In this document: piece by piece, positions 24,901 through 31,037 of the stretch
Numbering within the stretch: the stretch's first letter is position 1
Layout: the number at the start of each line of letters is the position of its first letter
Origin: Maniola hyperantus
Taxonomy: Eukaryota > Arthropoda > Insecta > Lepidoptera > Nymphalidae
Assembly: GCF_902806685.2 (NCBI RefSeq)
Contig: NC_048557.2
Location: 9,433,554-9,497,553 of the forward strand
Direction of reading: 5' to 3'
DNA length: 64,000 nt
Notes under the pieces: generated by a model
Databases searched by the model: none
What the model was told of the DNA's origin: nothing
Seen by the model: the letters and a program-made list of their open reading frames with translations, nothing else
Made by a program: the position numbers and the translations under genes

Positions 24901-26758
24901 TCCTAGGTTACGAATAGGAAGGAAGGTAATGTGATGCGAAAGTCTGTTTCGTTTGTTGGTTTGTCCTTCAATCACGTCGCAACGGAGCAACTAATCGACG
25001 TGATTTTTTTGCAAGGGTATGATTGAAGACCTGGAGAGTGATATAGGCTACTTTTTATCCTGGAAAATCAAAAGTTCCCACGGGGTTTTTAATTACGTAA
25101 ATCCACGCGTACGAAGTCGCAGACATCAGTTAATGATTGCCTCATAATTTAGCATCATGTCAGATCATCATCATCATCATCATCATGATCAACCTATCGC
25201 CGGCTCACTACAGCACTAGAGCACGGGTCTCCTCTCAGAGTGAGAAGGGTTTTGGCCATAGTCTACCACGCTGGCCATGTGCGGATTGGTAGACTTCACA
25301 CACCTTTGAGAACAACTCTCAGGTATGCAGGTTTCCTCACGATGATTTCCTTCGCCGTTAAAGCAAGTGACATTTAATTACTTAAAATCGAGGTCATCTG
25401 CGCTAGTTCAAGGAGGTCAAACTCCGAAAAGTTAGAGGTGCGTGCCCGGGATCGAACCCCCGACCTCCGATTAGAAGGCGGACGTCCTAACCACTACGCT
25501 ATCACAGCTTTTTCAGGTCAGATCAGTCAATTCCAAATCTGTCATGTTAAAAAAGTCGTGTGCGACCACAGTAACTACGTACTTACTAAAAACAATAAAA
25601 AAACACACTCAAAACATCCAACCTAAAAAACGACCACAAAAATGAGGACTTGCTCTCTTTTATTAATGACAACATTCCAACCAACTCAAATTGTACTTTA
25701 AGCTCAACACAGCAAGGTGTATTTTCCCTCAAGGTCGAGTACGGAACTGGCAACCTCCCAAAATGCGAGGGCTACCTGCTAAAAGACCTTGTAGGCGACA
25801 CTGAACCCAATTTCGCGACCTCGTGTAATAGTAAAGAGTACGTCAAGACACGAAAAAGTGTGCTTAGGGGTTTATATTTGGAGTTAGTAGTAGATATTCA
25901 AATATTTCATACACCAAAATTTTTGTAGCATTTTTTTCACACTTTCGGGGAAATTTAGTTTAGTTATGCGCGCTATGTCAATGCGAAGTCATTGCGCTTT
26001 TGCGGATGCGGATGCGAATATCCGTAACACCCCTGTTGGGTACCATTGTACACTTTTTGATTGGTCAGTTAGCGAACGAAGATATCAACTAGATACAAAC
26101 ACGCGCGAGGCACGCGCCTTTCTGGCCCCGCCCACTTTCTTTGCTGGGCGTTACTTGTTGCAAATACGAATCCGCATCAAATCGCAATCCGCATGTATGG
26201 AGAGCGGAATGATTACCAATTTTCGTAAGGAGACGCTTTAAAAGTAGACAATGGGGTCGATTCTCTTGTACACAATCTCTAAACTAAACTAAATTAACAG
26301 GTCTAAATCTAGTGCTATCCTTTTCCGGAAACAACATTATGAAAGGGATAGCAATAGATTTAGACGTGTCATTTTAGTTTAGTTTAGAGATTGTGTACAA
26401 CGAAATTAGCCACATTACCTACTAAACAGTCAGACACGTATGGCCAATCTGGCATTATCATCAAATGAAAAAAAAATGTATAGTGGCCGGCAGAAAATAT
26501 TGTACATCAACCTTTGGAAAGGGATTTTGGCTTCATAGAGCGTTGGCTCTGTCAATCATACGAGTACCTATGTGACGTTTTGTCTGTCTCAAAGACAGAG
26601 ACAACGCTCTACGAAACCGCTATCTTCTAAATATTTCATGGTAAGTACTGTAAAGCAAAATGGTCATACCTAGCCGGTATCATGTCGGCGGCGGGGTCCA
26701 CCTCCATAGCGTCGTCCCCCACCTCGACCTCCACCTGCATCAGCGGTGGAGAGCTCAT
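983..26758 (-). CDS. Ubr1: UBR1/UBR2-type E3 ubiquitin ligase (N-recognin), N-terminal 1080 codons
   Basis: E3 ligase that binds destabilising N-terminal residues and, with an E2, ubiquitylates the substrate. Coding exons (minus strand): 26670-26758, 20050-20198, 19277-19441, 18412-18566, 17799-17941, 16949-17045, 15110-15252, 13982-14074, 12924-13174, 12043-12221, 10839-11036, 9975-10161, 9136-9321, 7627-7775, 6762-6927, 5658-5772, 4711-4922, 3522-3688, 2668-2843, 1415-1506, 983-1110. All have GT/AG borders, phases agree, and they sum to 3240 nt. The UBR box is at about residues 118-185, with Cys/His spacing around CVLCVECF and CCDCGDTEAW. A ClpS-like region (CYCTVLYNDETHTFEQV) follows at about 250-315. 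The last visible exon is the basic KARRAKLAAERRAKVMAQMK helix. The RING and C-terminal domains are off the left edge. Start chosen: ATG at 26758, with an in-frame TGA two codons upstream; a later in-frame ATG at 26740 is possible. Drosophila has a single such gene, Ubr1. Confidence 0.95.
2188..2352. mobile_element. Palindromic MITE family F, copy 1
   Basis: About 165 bp with inverted ends CAATGGGGCCGATTCTCTTG and the reverse complement, and internal matching arms (ACAGGTCTAAATCTAGTGC against its inverse). Sister copies are at 13483-13645, 26249-26413 and 33946-34099. It lies in a UBR1-like intron. Non-autonomous; no coding capacity. Confidence 0.8.
2867..2996. mobile_element. Palindromic MITE family E, copy 1
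   Basis: Inverted ends AGTACGC(A/G)GCAGAAAGTAAT, with internal GAGACGACAAA-type arms shared with five other copies in the window. It ends only 23 bp upstream of the splice acceptor of the UBR1-like exon 2668-2843. Confidence 0.8.
3005..3185. mobile_element. MITE family G, copy 1
   Basis: Starts CAGTAGGGCGA and contains the inverted pair CTGATTGGCTGAAT and ATTAACCAATCAG. It is nearly identical to 7438-7621 and related to 63411-63575. CAGT...ACTG ends suggest a hAT-type MITE, but no clear 8-bp target duplication was seen. Confidence 0.7.
3224..3375. mobile_element. MITE family E, copy 2 (degenerate)
   Basis: Contains GAAAGTAATGTACATCGACC at the left and the inverse AAAGGTCGATG at the right. 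The right terminal part is lost in a T-rich stretch. Confidence 0.65.
3423..3513 (-). mobile_element. tRNA-derived SINE family H, 5' fragment
   Basis: Minus strand carries a B-box-like GGTTCAAATCCCACCC followed by the family body (TACTCCCAGCACAAGC). The tRNA-like head ends about 9 nt from the GTAAGT donor of the UBR1-like exon 3522-3688, so the SINE inserted almost at the splice site. Confidence 0.7.
3823..4866 (-). repeat. 181-bp tandem array derived from a UBR1 exon and its splice donor
   Basis: The block beginning AGCTTGTATACACCACGG recurs at 4090, 4271, 4452, 4633 and, as the true exon, at 4814, exactly 181 bp apart. A degenerate copy starts at 3823, and a partial piece lies near 4010-4065. 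On the minus strand each unit is about 156 nt of exon plus about 25 nt beginning GTAAGTGGTTTTGGTCGTAG. In the four perfect-period copies the codon after GAC TTT GTC is TAA, where the real exon has AAG, so they cannot serve as exons in the normal frame. Confidence 0.92.
4957..5170 (+). repeat. Dispersed repeat family A
   Basis: Starts CTAGCTTACGCCCGCGACTT, contains TTTCAGCCCGATCCGTCCAG, and ends in a short CAGT run and CCTTTTATATATTT. It is one of about a dozen family A copies. Family A and family B share the head CTAGCT..TGC.CGCGACTTCG but differ downstream. Confidence 0.8.
5803..6017 (-). mobile_element. Foldback retroposon-like element P, copy 1, with 13-bp target duplication
   Basis: Flanked by perfect direct repeats AATGTTACGGTTT at 5790-5802 and 6018-6030. 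Inside, ATCTGTCCCGGCTGTACTCA starts one arm of an inverted repeat and its complement ends the other (to 6011). Outside the arms, on one side only, lies a tail with AAATCACTCGCGGTAGTTTA, read on the minus strand. It is the same architecture as 15410-15976, with most of one arm deleted. It lies in a UBR1-like intron just upstream (in gene sense) of exon 5658-5772. Confidence 0.85.
6045..6372 (+). repeat. Dispersed repeat family A, two overlapping heads
   Basis: The head ACTAGCTTATGCTCGCGACT occurs at about 6045 and again at about 6127, followed by a full body and a CAGT run of about ten units ending TTTTATATATATAG. The first head is cut off after about 30 bp. Confidence 0.8.
6550..6652 (+). repeat. 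Dispersed repeat family A, body fragment
   Basis: Contains CCTTAGGGGTTGAATTTTC and CCGATCCGTCCAGTA without head or tail. Confidence 0.65.
6945..7070 (-). repeat. Dispersed repeat family C, fragment
   Basis: Carries AAGGGTTCCGTACTATCGTA and a TAACCACAAATTCACG block shared with the fuller copies at 10237-10668, 17075-17645 and 22279-22705. Confidence 0.65.
7081..7261. mobile_element. MITE family E, copy 3 (well preserved)
   Basis: Inverted ends AGTACGCGGC and GCCGCGTACTGT; internal arms GTCTCTGTCGCTGAGACCGA and its inverse. This is the best palindrome of the family in the window. Confidence 0.85.
7438..7621. mobile_element. MITE family G, copy 2, beside a splice donor
   Basis: Begins CAGTAGGGCGATTGTC and ends GGTAGGGCCACTG. 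Its right end is within about 6 nt of the splice donor (GTAACC) of the UBR1-like exon 7627-7775, so the donor's intronic context is partly element-derived. A cluster of CTGGCAT motifs lies just left of it (7330-7437). Confidence 0.75.
7912..8143 (-). repeat. Dispersed repeat family A
   Basis: Reverse orientation: AAAAGGAAAAGGTGACTGAC with a GACT run at the left, and GAGCATAAGCTAGT at the right. Confidence 0.8.
8690..9022 (-). mobile_element. tRNA-derived SINE family I, near full length
   Basis: Minus strand head reads CCTGGCGCAGTGGTGAGCG (A-box-like) and then CGGGTTCGATTCCTGGCAGG (B box). The body contains GCCGTGCCGCCAAGCGATTT and ends CACTTACCACCAGGTGAGAT. Other copies are at 28272-28545 and 45470-45652, with 3' fragments at 18165-18255, 20425-20505 and 44025-44140. 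Class inferred from the pol III boxes. Confidence 0.8.
10237..10668 (+). repeat. Dispersed repeat family C, near full length
   Basis: Starts AGGGTTCCGTACCTCAAAAG and ends TTTGCACTTGGCCGGTTTTT. It includes GACCTAGAATCATGAAATTT and ACCAAGTGGGGTATCAT. No coding capacity; class unknown. It is inserted in the intron upstream of the UBR1-like exon 9975-10161. Confidence 0.8.
10741..10803 (-). mobile_element. SINE family D, tRNA-like head fragment
   Basis: Minus strand TGATAGCCTAGTGGTTAGGA (A box) and B-box-like GGTCGGGGGCTCGATTCCCG. The rest of the SINE is absent. Confidence 0.65.
11089..12013. mobile_element. Palindromic MITE family K, split by a nested element
   Basis: Outer inverted ends TATAAGTCCCGCAAATTGCT and the complement at 11993-12013. 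An uninterrupted copy is at 27853-28030, which shows that 11165-11920 is a later insertion into this element. Confidence 0.8.
11165..11920. mobile_element. 756-bp non-autonomous element with about 115-bp inverted ends and TA target duplication
   Basis: Ends read AAGGTATGATTCCGAACCAC and the complement, and the arms match imperfectly over about 115 bp (to GGGGACCAGTAGTGCCGCG). TA flanks both sides (11163-11164, 11921-11922), as for Tc1/mariner-type insertion. A second, inner palindrome (ACATTACATTCCGAGCTAGG and its inverse) is at 11281-11362. No ORF of note. Confidence 0.8.
12230..12910. other. Intron sequence, nothing recognised
   Basis: AT-rich UBR1-like intron between exons 12924-13174 and 12043-12221. 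I see no repeat family, open frame or palindrome that I can name. Confidence 0.5.
13483..13645. mobile_element. MITE family F, copy 2
   Basis: CATTGGGGCCGATTCTCTTG at the left; the inverse GATTGTGTACAACGGAATTA at the right is diverged. Internal arms are preserved. Confidence 0.75.
14221..14460 (-). repeat. Dispersed repeat family A, full length
   Basis: AAATATATAAAAGGAAAAGG with a GACT run at the left; CGCGAGCATAAGCTAGT at the right. Confidence 0.8.
14765..15042 (+). mobile_element. LINE 3' end with TTTGAC-repeat tail
   Basis: Includes GGGCTCTTCTCAGACCTGGG and ACTCGTAGCTTTAGTTTTAA and ends AATAAATCATTTGACTTTGA with a (TTTGAC)n tail. This is a common non-LTR 3' end in Lepidoptera. A diverged relative lies at 23187-23575. 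5'-truncated and non-coding. Confidence 0.6.
15293..16140 (+). mobile_element. tRNA-derived SINE family D, split by foldback element P
   Basis: Head GTGATAGCCTAGTAGTTAGG (A box) and GGGGGTTCGATCCCGGGCAC (B box), interrupted at 15410, and resumed at 15977 with TAATTAAATATCACTTGCTT through to GATGGGTTGATCATGATGAA. Other D copies: 25175-25512, 27525-27833, 54232-54528, 55405-55735, 58297-58645. Confidence 0.85.
15410..15976 (+). mobile_element. Foldback retroposon-like element P, copy 2, with 13-bp target duplication
   Basis: Perfect 13-bp direct repeats TAATTAAATATCA at 15397-15409 and 15977-15989 flank the element. An inverted repeat with arms of about 236 bp (15411-15646 and 15705-15939) and a loop of about 58 nt fills most of it. 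A one-sided tail, AATGGAAATCACTCACGGTA to CTAAAA, follows the right arm. GC content is visibly higher than the surroundings. The right arm contains GGGTTCGAAACTAG, close to a B box. Long target duplications point to LINE-mediated (TPRT) insertion rather than cut-and-paste; that is inference. Confidence 0.88.
16553..16722 (+). mobile_element. tRNA-derived SINE family H
   Basis: Head AGCCTCGATAGCTCAACGGG (A-box-like) then TTCAAACCCCGCCCG (B-box-like), with body CTAGCACAAGCTTCACGCTT and 3' end AACATGGCTAATGTTCTTTT plus an A-rich tail. Copies also at 21410-21580, 58115-58290 and 63058-63213. Confidence 0.8.
16740..16942 (-). repeat. Dispersed repeat family B variant
   Basis: Contains CGATTTTGACGAAATTTGGT and TATCCCGGAAAATCAAAGAG and ends CGCGGGCATCATCTAGT. 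It stops 6 nt from the UBR1-like donor at 16948. Confidence 0.75.
17075..17645 (-). repeat. Dispersed repeat family C, with nested hAT-like MITE
   Basis: AAAACCGGCCAAGTGCGAGT at the left, AAGGGTTCCATTTTTCCTTT at the right. It is interrupted at 17355-17512; removing the insert restores the order seen in other family C copies. Confidence 0.8.
17355..17512. mobile_element. hAT-like MITE nested in family C
   Basis: Ends (T)CAGTGGCGTGCA and TGCACGCCACTG(T). Flanks GTCTGCAG (17347-17354) and GTCTGCTG (17513-17520) match at 7 of 8 positions, an 8-bp target duplication as in hAT elements. Confidence 0.8.
17975..18255. repeat. Family B fragment followed by SINE family I 3' fragment
   Basis: 17975-18105 (minus) carries AATATTATAAATGTGAAAGT and a TCTG run. 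18165-18255 (plus) carries GACTGCATCATCACTTACCA, the family I 3' end. Confidence 0.65.
19025..19215 (+). repeat. Dispersed repeat family B
   Basis: AGATTTTTAAAAATCCTGTG through GATAAAAAGTAGCCTATGG to GACGTGATTAAAGGATAAAC. It lies in the intron between exons 19277-19441 and 18412-18566. Confidence 0.7.
19560..20045. other. Intron sequence, nothing recognised
   Basis: UBR1-like intron 2. AT-rich; a small TTTTTTTTTACC tract near 19830 is the only simple feature I see. Confidence 0.4.
20425..20505 (+). repeat. SINE family I 3' fragment with A-rich tail
   Basis: CATTGCATCATCACTTACCA to TAACTTGTATCTGAATAAAA followed by a long A-rich run to about 20522. Confidence 0.65.
20603..20808. mobile_element. 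MITE family E, copy 4
   Basis: TACAGTACGCGGCAAAAAAT at the left, TTCTGCCGCGCACTATA at the right, with the usual internal arms. Confidence 0.75.
20821..20913. repeat. Short hairpin with 14-bp perfect arms
   Basis: TCCTGCGGTAGTGG at 20821-20834 pairs with its exact complement at 20900-20913 around a GC-rich 65-nt loop. It may be a small MITE; no sister copy seen in the window. Confidence 0.6.
21220..21605 (+). repeat. Dispersed repeat family B with SINE H nested near its 3' end
   Basis: Body from GATGCCCGCAACTTCGTCCG to GTGATTGGAGGCCAAACAAC, then SINE H (21410-21580), then the B terminus ACACACTTTCGCATATAGAA. Confidence 0.75.
21410..21580 (+). mobile_element. tRNA-derived SINE family H, nested
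   Basis: AGCCTCAATAGCTCAACGG and GGTTCAAACCCCACC give the pol III boxes; 3' end CATGGCTAATATTCGTTT plus A run. Confidence 0.8.
21610..22000. other. Intron sequence, nothing recognised
   Basis: Part of the 6.5-kb first intron of the UBR1-like gene. A weak inverted pair (GAAATCATGCACGGGCGATG) is seen near 21780-21805. Confidence 0.4.
22002..22110. mobile_element. Short palindromic MITE
   Basis: CTAACATGCGCACCACGAGA at the left and TCTCGCGGGGCGCATGTTAG at the right, with inner arms TACGCATTTACTCG and CGAGATAATGCGTA. About 109 bp, almost entirely palindromic. Confidence 0.75.
22279..22705 (+). repeat. Dispersed repeat family C with nested MITE L
   Basis: Starts AGGGTTCCGTACCTCAAAAG, is broken at about 22313, and resumes at about 22479 with TATAGGATCACTTTGTTGTC. 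Confidence 0.75.
22313..22478. mobile_element. MITE family L, copy 1 (nested in family C)
   Basis: TTACGCACTCATCCGATCCG at the left and AGTGCGTAATCGCTC at the right. The second copy is at 47912-48073, nested in a family A repeat. TTA/TAA at the borders would suit a PIF/Harbinger-type MITE; that is inference. Confidence 0.7.
22735..22830 (-). repeat. SINE family D middle fragment
   Basis: GTGCGGATTGGCAGACTTCA and ATGCAGGTTTCCTCACGATG, the D body without a head. Confidence 0.65.
23187..23575 (+). mobile_element. Diverged LINE 3' end, relative of 14765-15042
   Basis: GGGCTTCTTCTCGGACCAGG and CCCGTAACTTTAGATTTAAG match the 14.8-kb copy; the end AATTTGAATAAATGATTTGA is separated by about 230 bp of unrelated sequence. 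Confidence 0.5.
23998..24475 (-). repeat. Dispersed repeat family C
   Basis: AAAACCGGCCAAGTGCGAAA at the left through ATGATACCCCACTTGGTAAA to a second GGTTCCGTACC-type edge. Two copies may be joined here. Confidence 0.7.
24935..25125 (-). repeat. Dispersed repeat family B
   Basis: GTCCTTCAATCACGTCGCAA at the left and ATCCACGCGTACGAAGTCGC at the right. Confidence 0.75.
25175..25512 (-). mobile_element. tRNA-derived SINE family D, full length
   Basis: (ATC)n at the left is the 3' tail; the minus strand head GTGATAGCGTAGTGGTTAGG (A box) and GGGGGTTCGATCCCGGGCAC (B box) is at the right. Confidence 0.82.
25640..25930 (+). other. Unrecognised open stretch (92 codons)
   Basis: Open frame from ATG at 25650 to a stop at 25928 with a protein-like composition (for example FSLKVEYGTGNLPKCEGYLL). 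It lies inside UBR1-like intron 1, opposite strand. I see no family, start context or splice partner that supports a real gene; it is probably a transposon remnant. Confidence 0.25.
26249..26413. mobile_element. MITE family F, copy 3
   Basis: ACAATGGGGTCGATTCTCTT at the left; the complement at the right is diverged (AACGAAATTAGCCACATT). Confidence 0.75.
26478..26652. mobile_element. MITE family E, copy 5, beside UBR1 exon 1
   Basis: TAGTGGCCGGCAGAAAATAT at the left; inner arms preserved, right end degenerate. It ends about 17 nt inside the intron from the donor of the first coding exon (26670). Confidence 0.7.
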
Positions 26759-26904
26759 CTCCGGTCACCTCGCTCCGGGGCACACTGGAACATTCAAGCA
26801 CATTCTTAGGGCCAGCGCATACTGACAGAGCCGAGTTTTGAAGTAAAAACTTTTTCAGTACCGTTGTGATTTCAAGCTCGATAAAACGAAAACAAACACA
26901 TTCA

Positions 26905-27060
26905 CAGTGCGACAAGGCTCTCTTGGCACTTGAATGACATTGAAAGGGGGGCGCTGTTGGAGAACAAAGGCTTAGAATATTCAAACAAGAACAAAGGGGA
27001 CACTTGACGGCAACGTTAGTTCCGATATTCCCCACGCGCCAAGATAGCCTTGTCGCACTG
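26905..27060. mobile_element. MITE with CAGTGCGACAAGGC inverted ends
   Basis: CAGTGCGACAAGGCTCTCTT at the left, AAGATAGCCTTGTCGCACTG at the right, a near-perfect terminal inverted repeat of about 24 bp. hAT-like ends, but no 8-bp duplication is evident. It lies about 120 bp upstream of the UBR1-like start exon. Confidence 0.7.
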
Positions 27061-27089
27061 TAGTCCGTGACAGATCGAGATCGCAATCG

Positions 27090-27405
27090 GGCCCTGCAAG
27101 CCAAATTTCAGCCTGATCCGTCCTGTAGTTTGAGTTGTGCGTTGGTTGATAGATTAGTCAGTCACCTTCTCCTTTTACATATTACTACCTTATGCTCCCG
27201 ACTTCGTCCACGTGGACTACACAAATTTCAAACCCCTATTTCACCCCCTTAGGGGTTGAATTTTCAAAAATCCTTTCTTAGCGGATACCTACGTCATAAT
27301 AGCTAGCATGCCAAATTGCAGCCCGATCCGTAAAGTAGTTTGAGCTGTGCGTTGATAGATCAGTCAGTCAGTCAGTCACCTTTTCCTTTTATATATTTCG
27401 ATTTA
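27090..27405 (+). repeat. Two dispersed repeat family A copies in tandem
   Basis: A truncated copy (CCTGATCCGTCCTGTAGTTT to CTCCTTTTACATATT) is followed by a full copy ending TTTTATATATTTCG. Confidence 0.7.
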
Positions 27406-27524
27406 GAAGATGCGCCGAACATCTACCTTTACTCTACCACGTATGCGTTGCGCCTTAGGCTGAAGTAATGCGCATAAGCTCAAGTCTATGTTTGACATGA
27501 CCATCATTCTTCCCATGCAATGGT

Positions 27525-27833
27525 ATACCATCATGATTAACCCATCACCGGCTCACTACAGAGCATCGGTCTCCTCTCAGAGTGAGAAGGGTTTTGGCCA
27601 TAGTCTACCACGCTGGCCATGTGCGGATTGGTAGACTTCACACACCATTGAGAAAATTATGGAGACCTCTCAGGCATGCAGATTTCCTCACGATATTTTC
27701 TTTCACCGTTAAAGCAAGTGATATTTAATTAATTAAAACGCACATAGCTCCGAAAAGTTAGAGGTGCGTGCCCGGGATCGAACCCCCGACCTCCGATTAG
27801 AAGGCGAACGTCCTAACCACTAGGCTATCACAG
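27525..27833 (-). mobile_element. tRNA-derived SINE family D
   Basis: Minus strand head GTGATAGCCTAGTGGTTAGG and GGGGGTTCGATCCCGGGCAC at the right; the tail side is near GATTAACCCATCACCGGCTC. Confidence 0.82.
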
Positions 27834-27852
27834 CTACAATGCAAATAGCAAT

Positions 27853-28030
27853 GGTATATACCTAAGTCCTGCAAATTGCTAATGCGCGTGGCCCTCATTT
27901 TAGTGATGTCAGCACTAGATTGAAGTTTCGAGCTGATGGTATATTTTTATTTCGGCTGACGTCAAAATGACGTCATTTCGATGTTAATGTGACATAGTTC
28001 CATCATAATAGCAATTTGCGGGACTTATTC
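27853..28030. mobile_element. Palindromic MITE family K, uninterrupted copy
   Basis: CCTAAGTCCTGCAAATTGCT at the left, AGCAATTTGCGGGACTTATT at the right, with GACGTCAAAATGACGTCATT in the middle. It serves as the reference for the split copy at 11089-12013. Confidence 0.8.
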
Positions 28031-28271
28031 GAGGATGCAGTGGATACGGAATGCGAGACAACTAGTGACGTCTCCCGGAAGTGGACATCGTTTAAGGAGT
28101 TCCAATATGTTCCGGTCTCGACGGGCGGCCTACGCTAAATAAGGAAACCTAGCGCAGGTGACCTCGGCTTTTATGTGGTATTCAATTCCGATTGTAACTA
28201 TAGTGACATTATTGCTATACAGACGTTTTTGTCTGCGGCTCTGTCTGAGTGAATGACGTCATATTTTTTTA

Positions 28272-28640
28272 TTCAGATATAAGGTAAGCCTTGACTGCAA
28301 TCTGACCTGGTGGTAGTGATAATGCAGTCTAAGCTAGAAGCGGGCTAACCTGGAAGGGTCCACACCCCTTTGGTTTCTATACGGCATCGTACCGGAACGC
28401 TAAATTGCTTGGCCGCACGGCTTTGTCGGTAGGGTGGTGACTAGCCACGCCCGAAGTCACCCACCCGACCAGACCGAAATTTAGAAATTATAAAATTCCA
28501 AACCCCTGTCGGGAATCGAACCTGGGACCTCCCACTAATGAGACAACAGCGCTTATATGATATAGGCATCCGCTAAGAAAGGATTTCTGAAAACTCAACC
28601 CCTAAAGGGGTAAAATAGAGTTTGAAATGTGTGTATTCCA
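28272..28640 (-). mobile_element. SINE family I, then family A fragment
   Basis: 28272-28545 carries TTGACTGCAATCTGACCTGG through GGGAATCGAACCTGGGACCT. 28560-28640 is a family A body fragment (GGCATCCGCTAAGAAAGGAT). Confidence 0.7.
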
Positions 28641-28969
28641 AAAAATTGTTGAGTACCTACTTAAAATAAATTAAACATTATTACATTTCTACATACAAAA
28701 CAAGTCGCTAGCAATATTTTAATAATCAGTCTTCATCTATATCAAATACCTAGTTACAAGTAAATTAAGAACAAAACTAATACATAAATTATTTAAAACA
28801 TACATTCTGAACATCATCTGTCTCTATTAAAGAATTATACAATAAAGGAATTACATAACACAGTGCATGTAATAAAAATTAAAATGCATTTGTGTTACGT
28901 GTGCAACCATTAGAATATTTCTTTCTAATGATATTTGCAAAACAATCTTTGCATTTGCACATAATATCT

Positions 28970-29210
28970 AAATATATAAAAGGAAAAGGTAACTGACTGA
29001 CTGACTGACTGACTGACTGACTGACAGACCGATCTATCAACGTACAGCTCAAACTATTCGACGGATCAGGCTGAAATTTGGCATGCAGATAACTATTTTG
29101 ATGTAGGCATCCGCCAAGAAAGGATTTTTAAAAATTCAACCCCTGAGGGGGTAAAATAGGGGTTTGAAATTTGTGTAGTTCACGTGGACGAAGTTGCGTG
29201 CATATGCTAA
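28970..29210 (-). repeat. Dispersed repeat family A
   Basis: AAAAGGAAAAGGTAACTGAC with a GACT run; right end GCATATGCTAATTT. Confidence 0.75.
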
Positions 29211-29239
29211 TTTAATCCTTATAGTGAACATGTTATAAT

Positions 29240-29630
29240 CCTACTACTTAATATTACAAATGTGAATGTGTATTTATTTGTTAGTTTATTCTTCAATCAC
29301 ACCAAAAAATAGTAACAGTTCTTCATCAATATATTGCATGGATAAAAATTCAGTCCTGGAGAGTGACATAGTCTTTTTATCCCAGAAAACTAAGGAGTTC
29401 CTATGGAGATTTAAGGGTTCCGTACCTCAAAGGGAAAAGGAATCCTTATAGGATCACTTTGTGGTCTGTCTATCTGCTGTTGTGTTTGTGAAGACCCATC
29501 AAGGGAATCACAACCTATAAGGTACTTTTTGTTGACCTAGAATTATGAAATTTGGCAGGTAGAAATGTCTTATAGCACAAGTAAAGTGAAAAATCTGAAA
29601 ATTGAGAATTTAAAACTTAAAAACTTTTTT
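29240..29630. repeat. Family B fragment followed by family C fragment
   Basis: 29240-29412 (minus) contains TTTTTATCCCAGAAAACTAA. 29413-29630 (plus) begins AGGGTTCCGTACCTCAAAGG and runs to the ACAAGTAAAG block. Confidence 0.6.
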
Positions 29631-30255
29631 TAATTACCTGAGTAGGTATGAAGCTGTTGGTTGTGTAGTTATACTTTGATAATACACATTTAGCTTCATG
29701 AATCCATACTTCCATAGTAATATTATAAGTATCGCATAGTGTGTCTATCTGTCTGTTAGTTTTTCACTGCCCATCCAATTAACCGATTTTCATGAAATTT
29801 GGTGAATTGCAAATAGTAAGTAAGTAGTTATATGTGCAATACTATCAATAAAACATATAGGTTATTATGAAAAGTTCAGAGAGACTGAATCAAAACAAAA
29901 TAAGTTGTGTGTAACAGTTGAGTATTAATTTAGATTTACAGTTCATTGGCCATTTGTAGGAGCTCAATGCTCTTAACTATAAGAAACTTATAACACGTTT
30001 GTAAGTTCGTTAACATCTGAATACAAAAAATATGCCTAAAAGACAAGAAAGCTCAAGAAAAACAGTTTAATGGGCAAGAATTTAAAACCACCGAGTACAC
30101 TAAAAATCTAGATCTAACTGGTAATTAGTCTGAATTTAGGTTGATATATTAGCTAAGTATTGTTTCCACGATAAGTTTCAACACCAGAGTTTATTACAGC
30201 TACGTATCATTAAACTGCGACGAAATTATCGCAACAAAAGAAAATCCATCCTCAC

Positions 30256-30400
30256 CTAACAAAACTGTTAAATCATCCAACTTCCAGTCTTTGTGCTCGA
30301 ACAGCGTGTGTTCCACCAATCGTTTGAAATACACTTTTATCAGCACTCAATGTATTTAATATCATTAGTTCTTAACACTGTGAACATCACAATTTACAAT
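30256..30400 (-). other. Possible non-coding first exon of the UBR1-like gene
   Basis: On the minus strand a comparatively GC-rich segment ends ACAGTTTTGTTAG before a good GTGAGG donor (30255 downward). It can be read as 20-odd open codons (EHKDWKLDDLTVLL), but no upstream ATG keeps that frame, and joining to the UBR1 exon at an acceptor near 26785 meets a stop. A 5'UTR exon is therefore the simplest reading. Upstream boundary guessed. Confidence 0.3.
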
Positions 30401-30970
30401 TTTTCACATCTGCTAGATTTCTCTGGCACAAATCCACTGAAATTTTGGGATTTTGACATTTCATCACAGCGTGAAAATTGCTCAAAAATATCTTGGGGAA
30501 AGTAGGTAGGTATATTATGCATCTGTGCTAAAATTGGTTTCTGTTATATTTTTAAACCAAAATTAGCAAAAATAATCAAAATTAAATAAATTTGCACTTC
30601 ATTAATTACATACCTACCTAATATTTGTTTTAGGATATTTTATAGAATACATTAATTTCTTAACGGTTTTTCGATAATTCCGATCTTTGGACATGCCTAC
30701 ATTTCTTTTTTCTGGGTCACGGCTCTGGACTCTAAGCCTTTTTGTTACATTATCTTTCATCAATGTAAAATGTATTTTTAATTAGTTTAGTTCATTAATA
30801 GATTCTACACTTATATGCATAGAGTAGTATGCTTATATGTACTACTCACCCACTATACATAAGGGAACGCAATTAAAAAGTTTATTTCTCTGTCTATCAT
30901 AGTCATAGGTATCTAGAAAAATCTATTTATAGATTCAAATAAAATATATTTAACACATTAGAAATCTTAA
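30400..30970. other. Intergenic, nothing recognised
   Basis: AT-rich spacer between the UBR1-like 5' region and the NDUFAF7 3' end. No repeat family or open frame that I can support. Confidence 0.4.
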
Positions 30971-30976
30971 TTTATT
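30971..30976 (-). terminator. Candidate polyadenylation signal of NDUFAF7
   Basis: AATAAA on the minus strand, 62 nt past the NDUFAF7 stop codon. Confidence 0.55.
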
Positions 30977-31037
30977 TACAAATAACAAATAATTCACCTA
31001 CTCTATTTCAAATAATATAATTTAAAACATTATAATA

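Noticed and set aside
25966..26241. 91-codon plus-strand frame
   Set aside because: Made of short GCGGATGCGGATGCGAAT-type repeats and their inverse; looks like a small repetitive element, not a gene.
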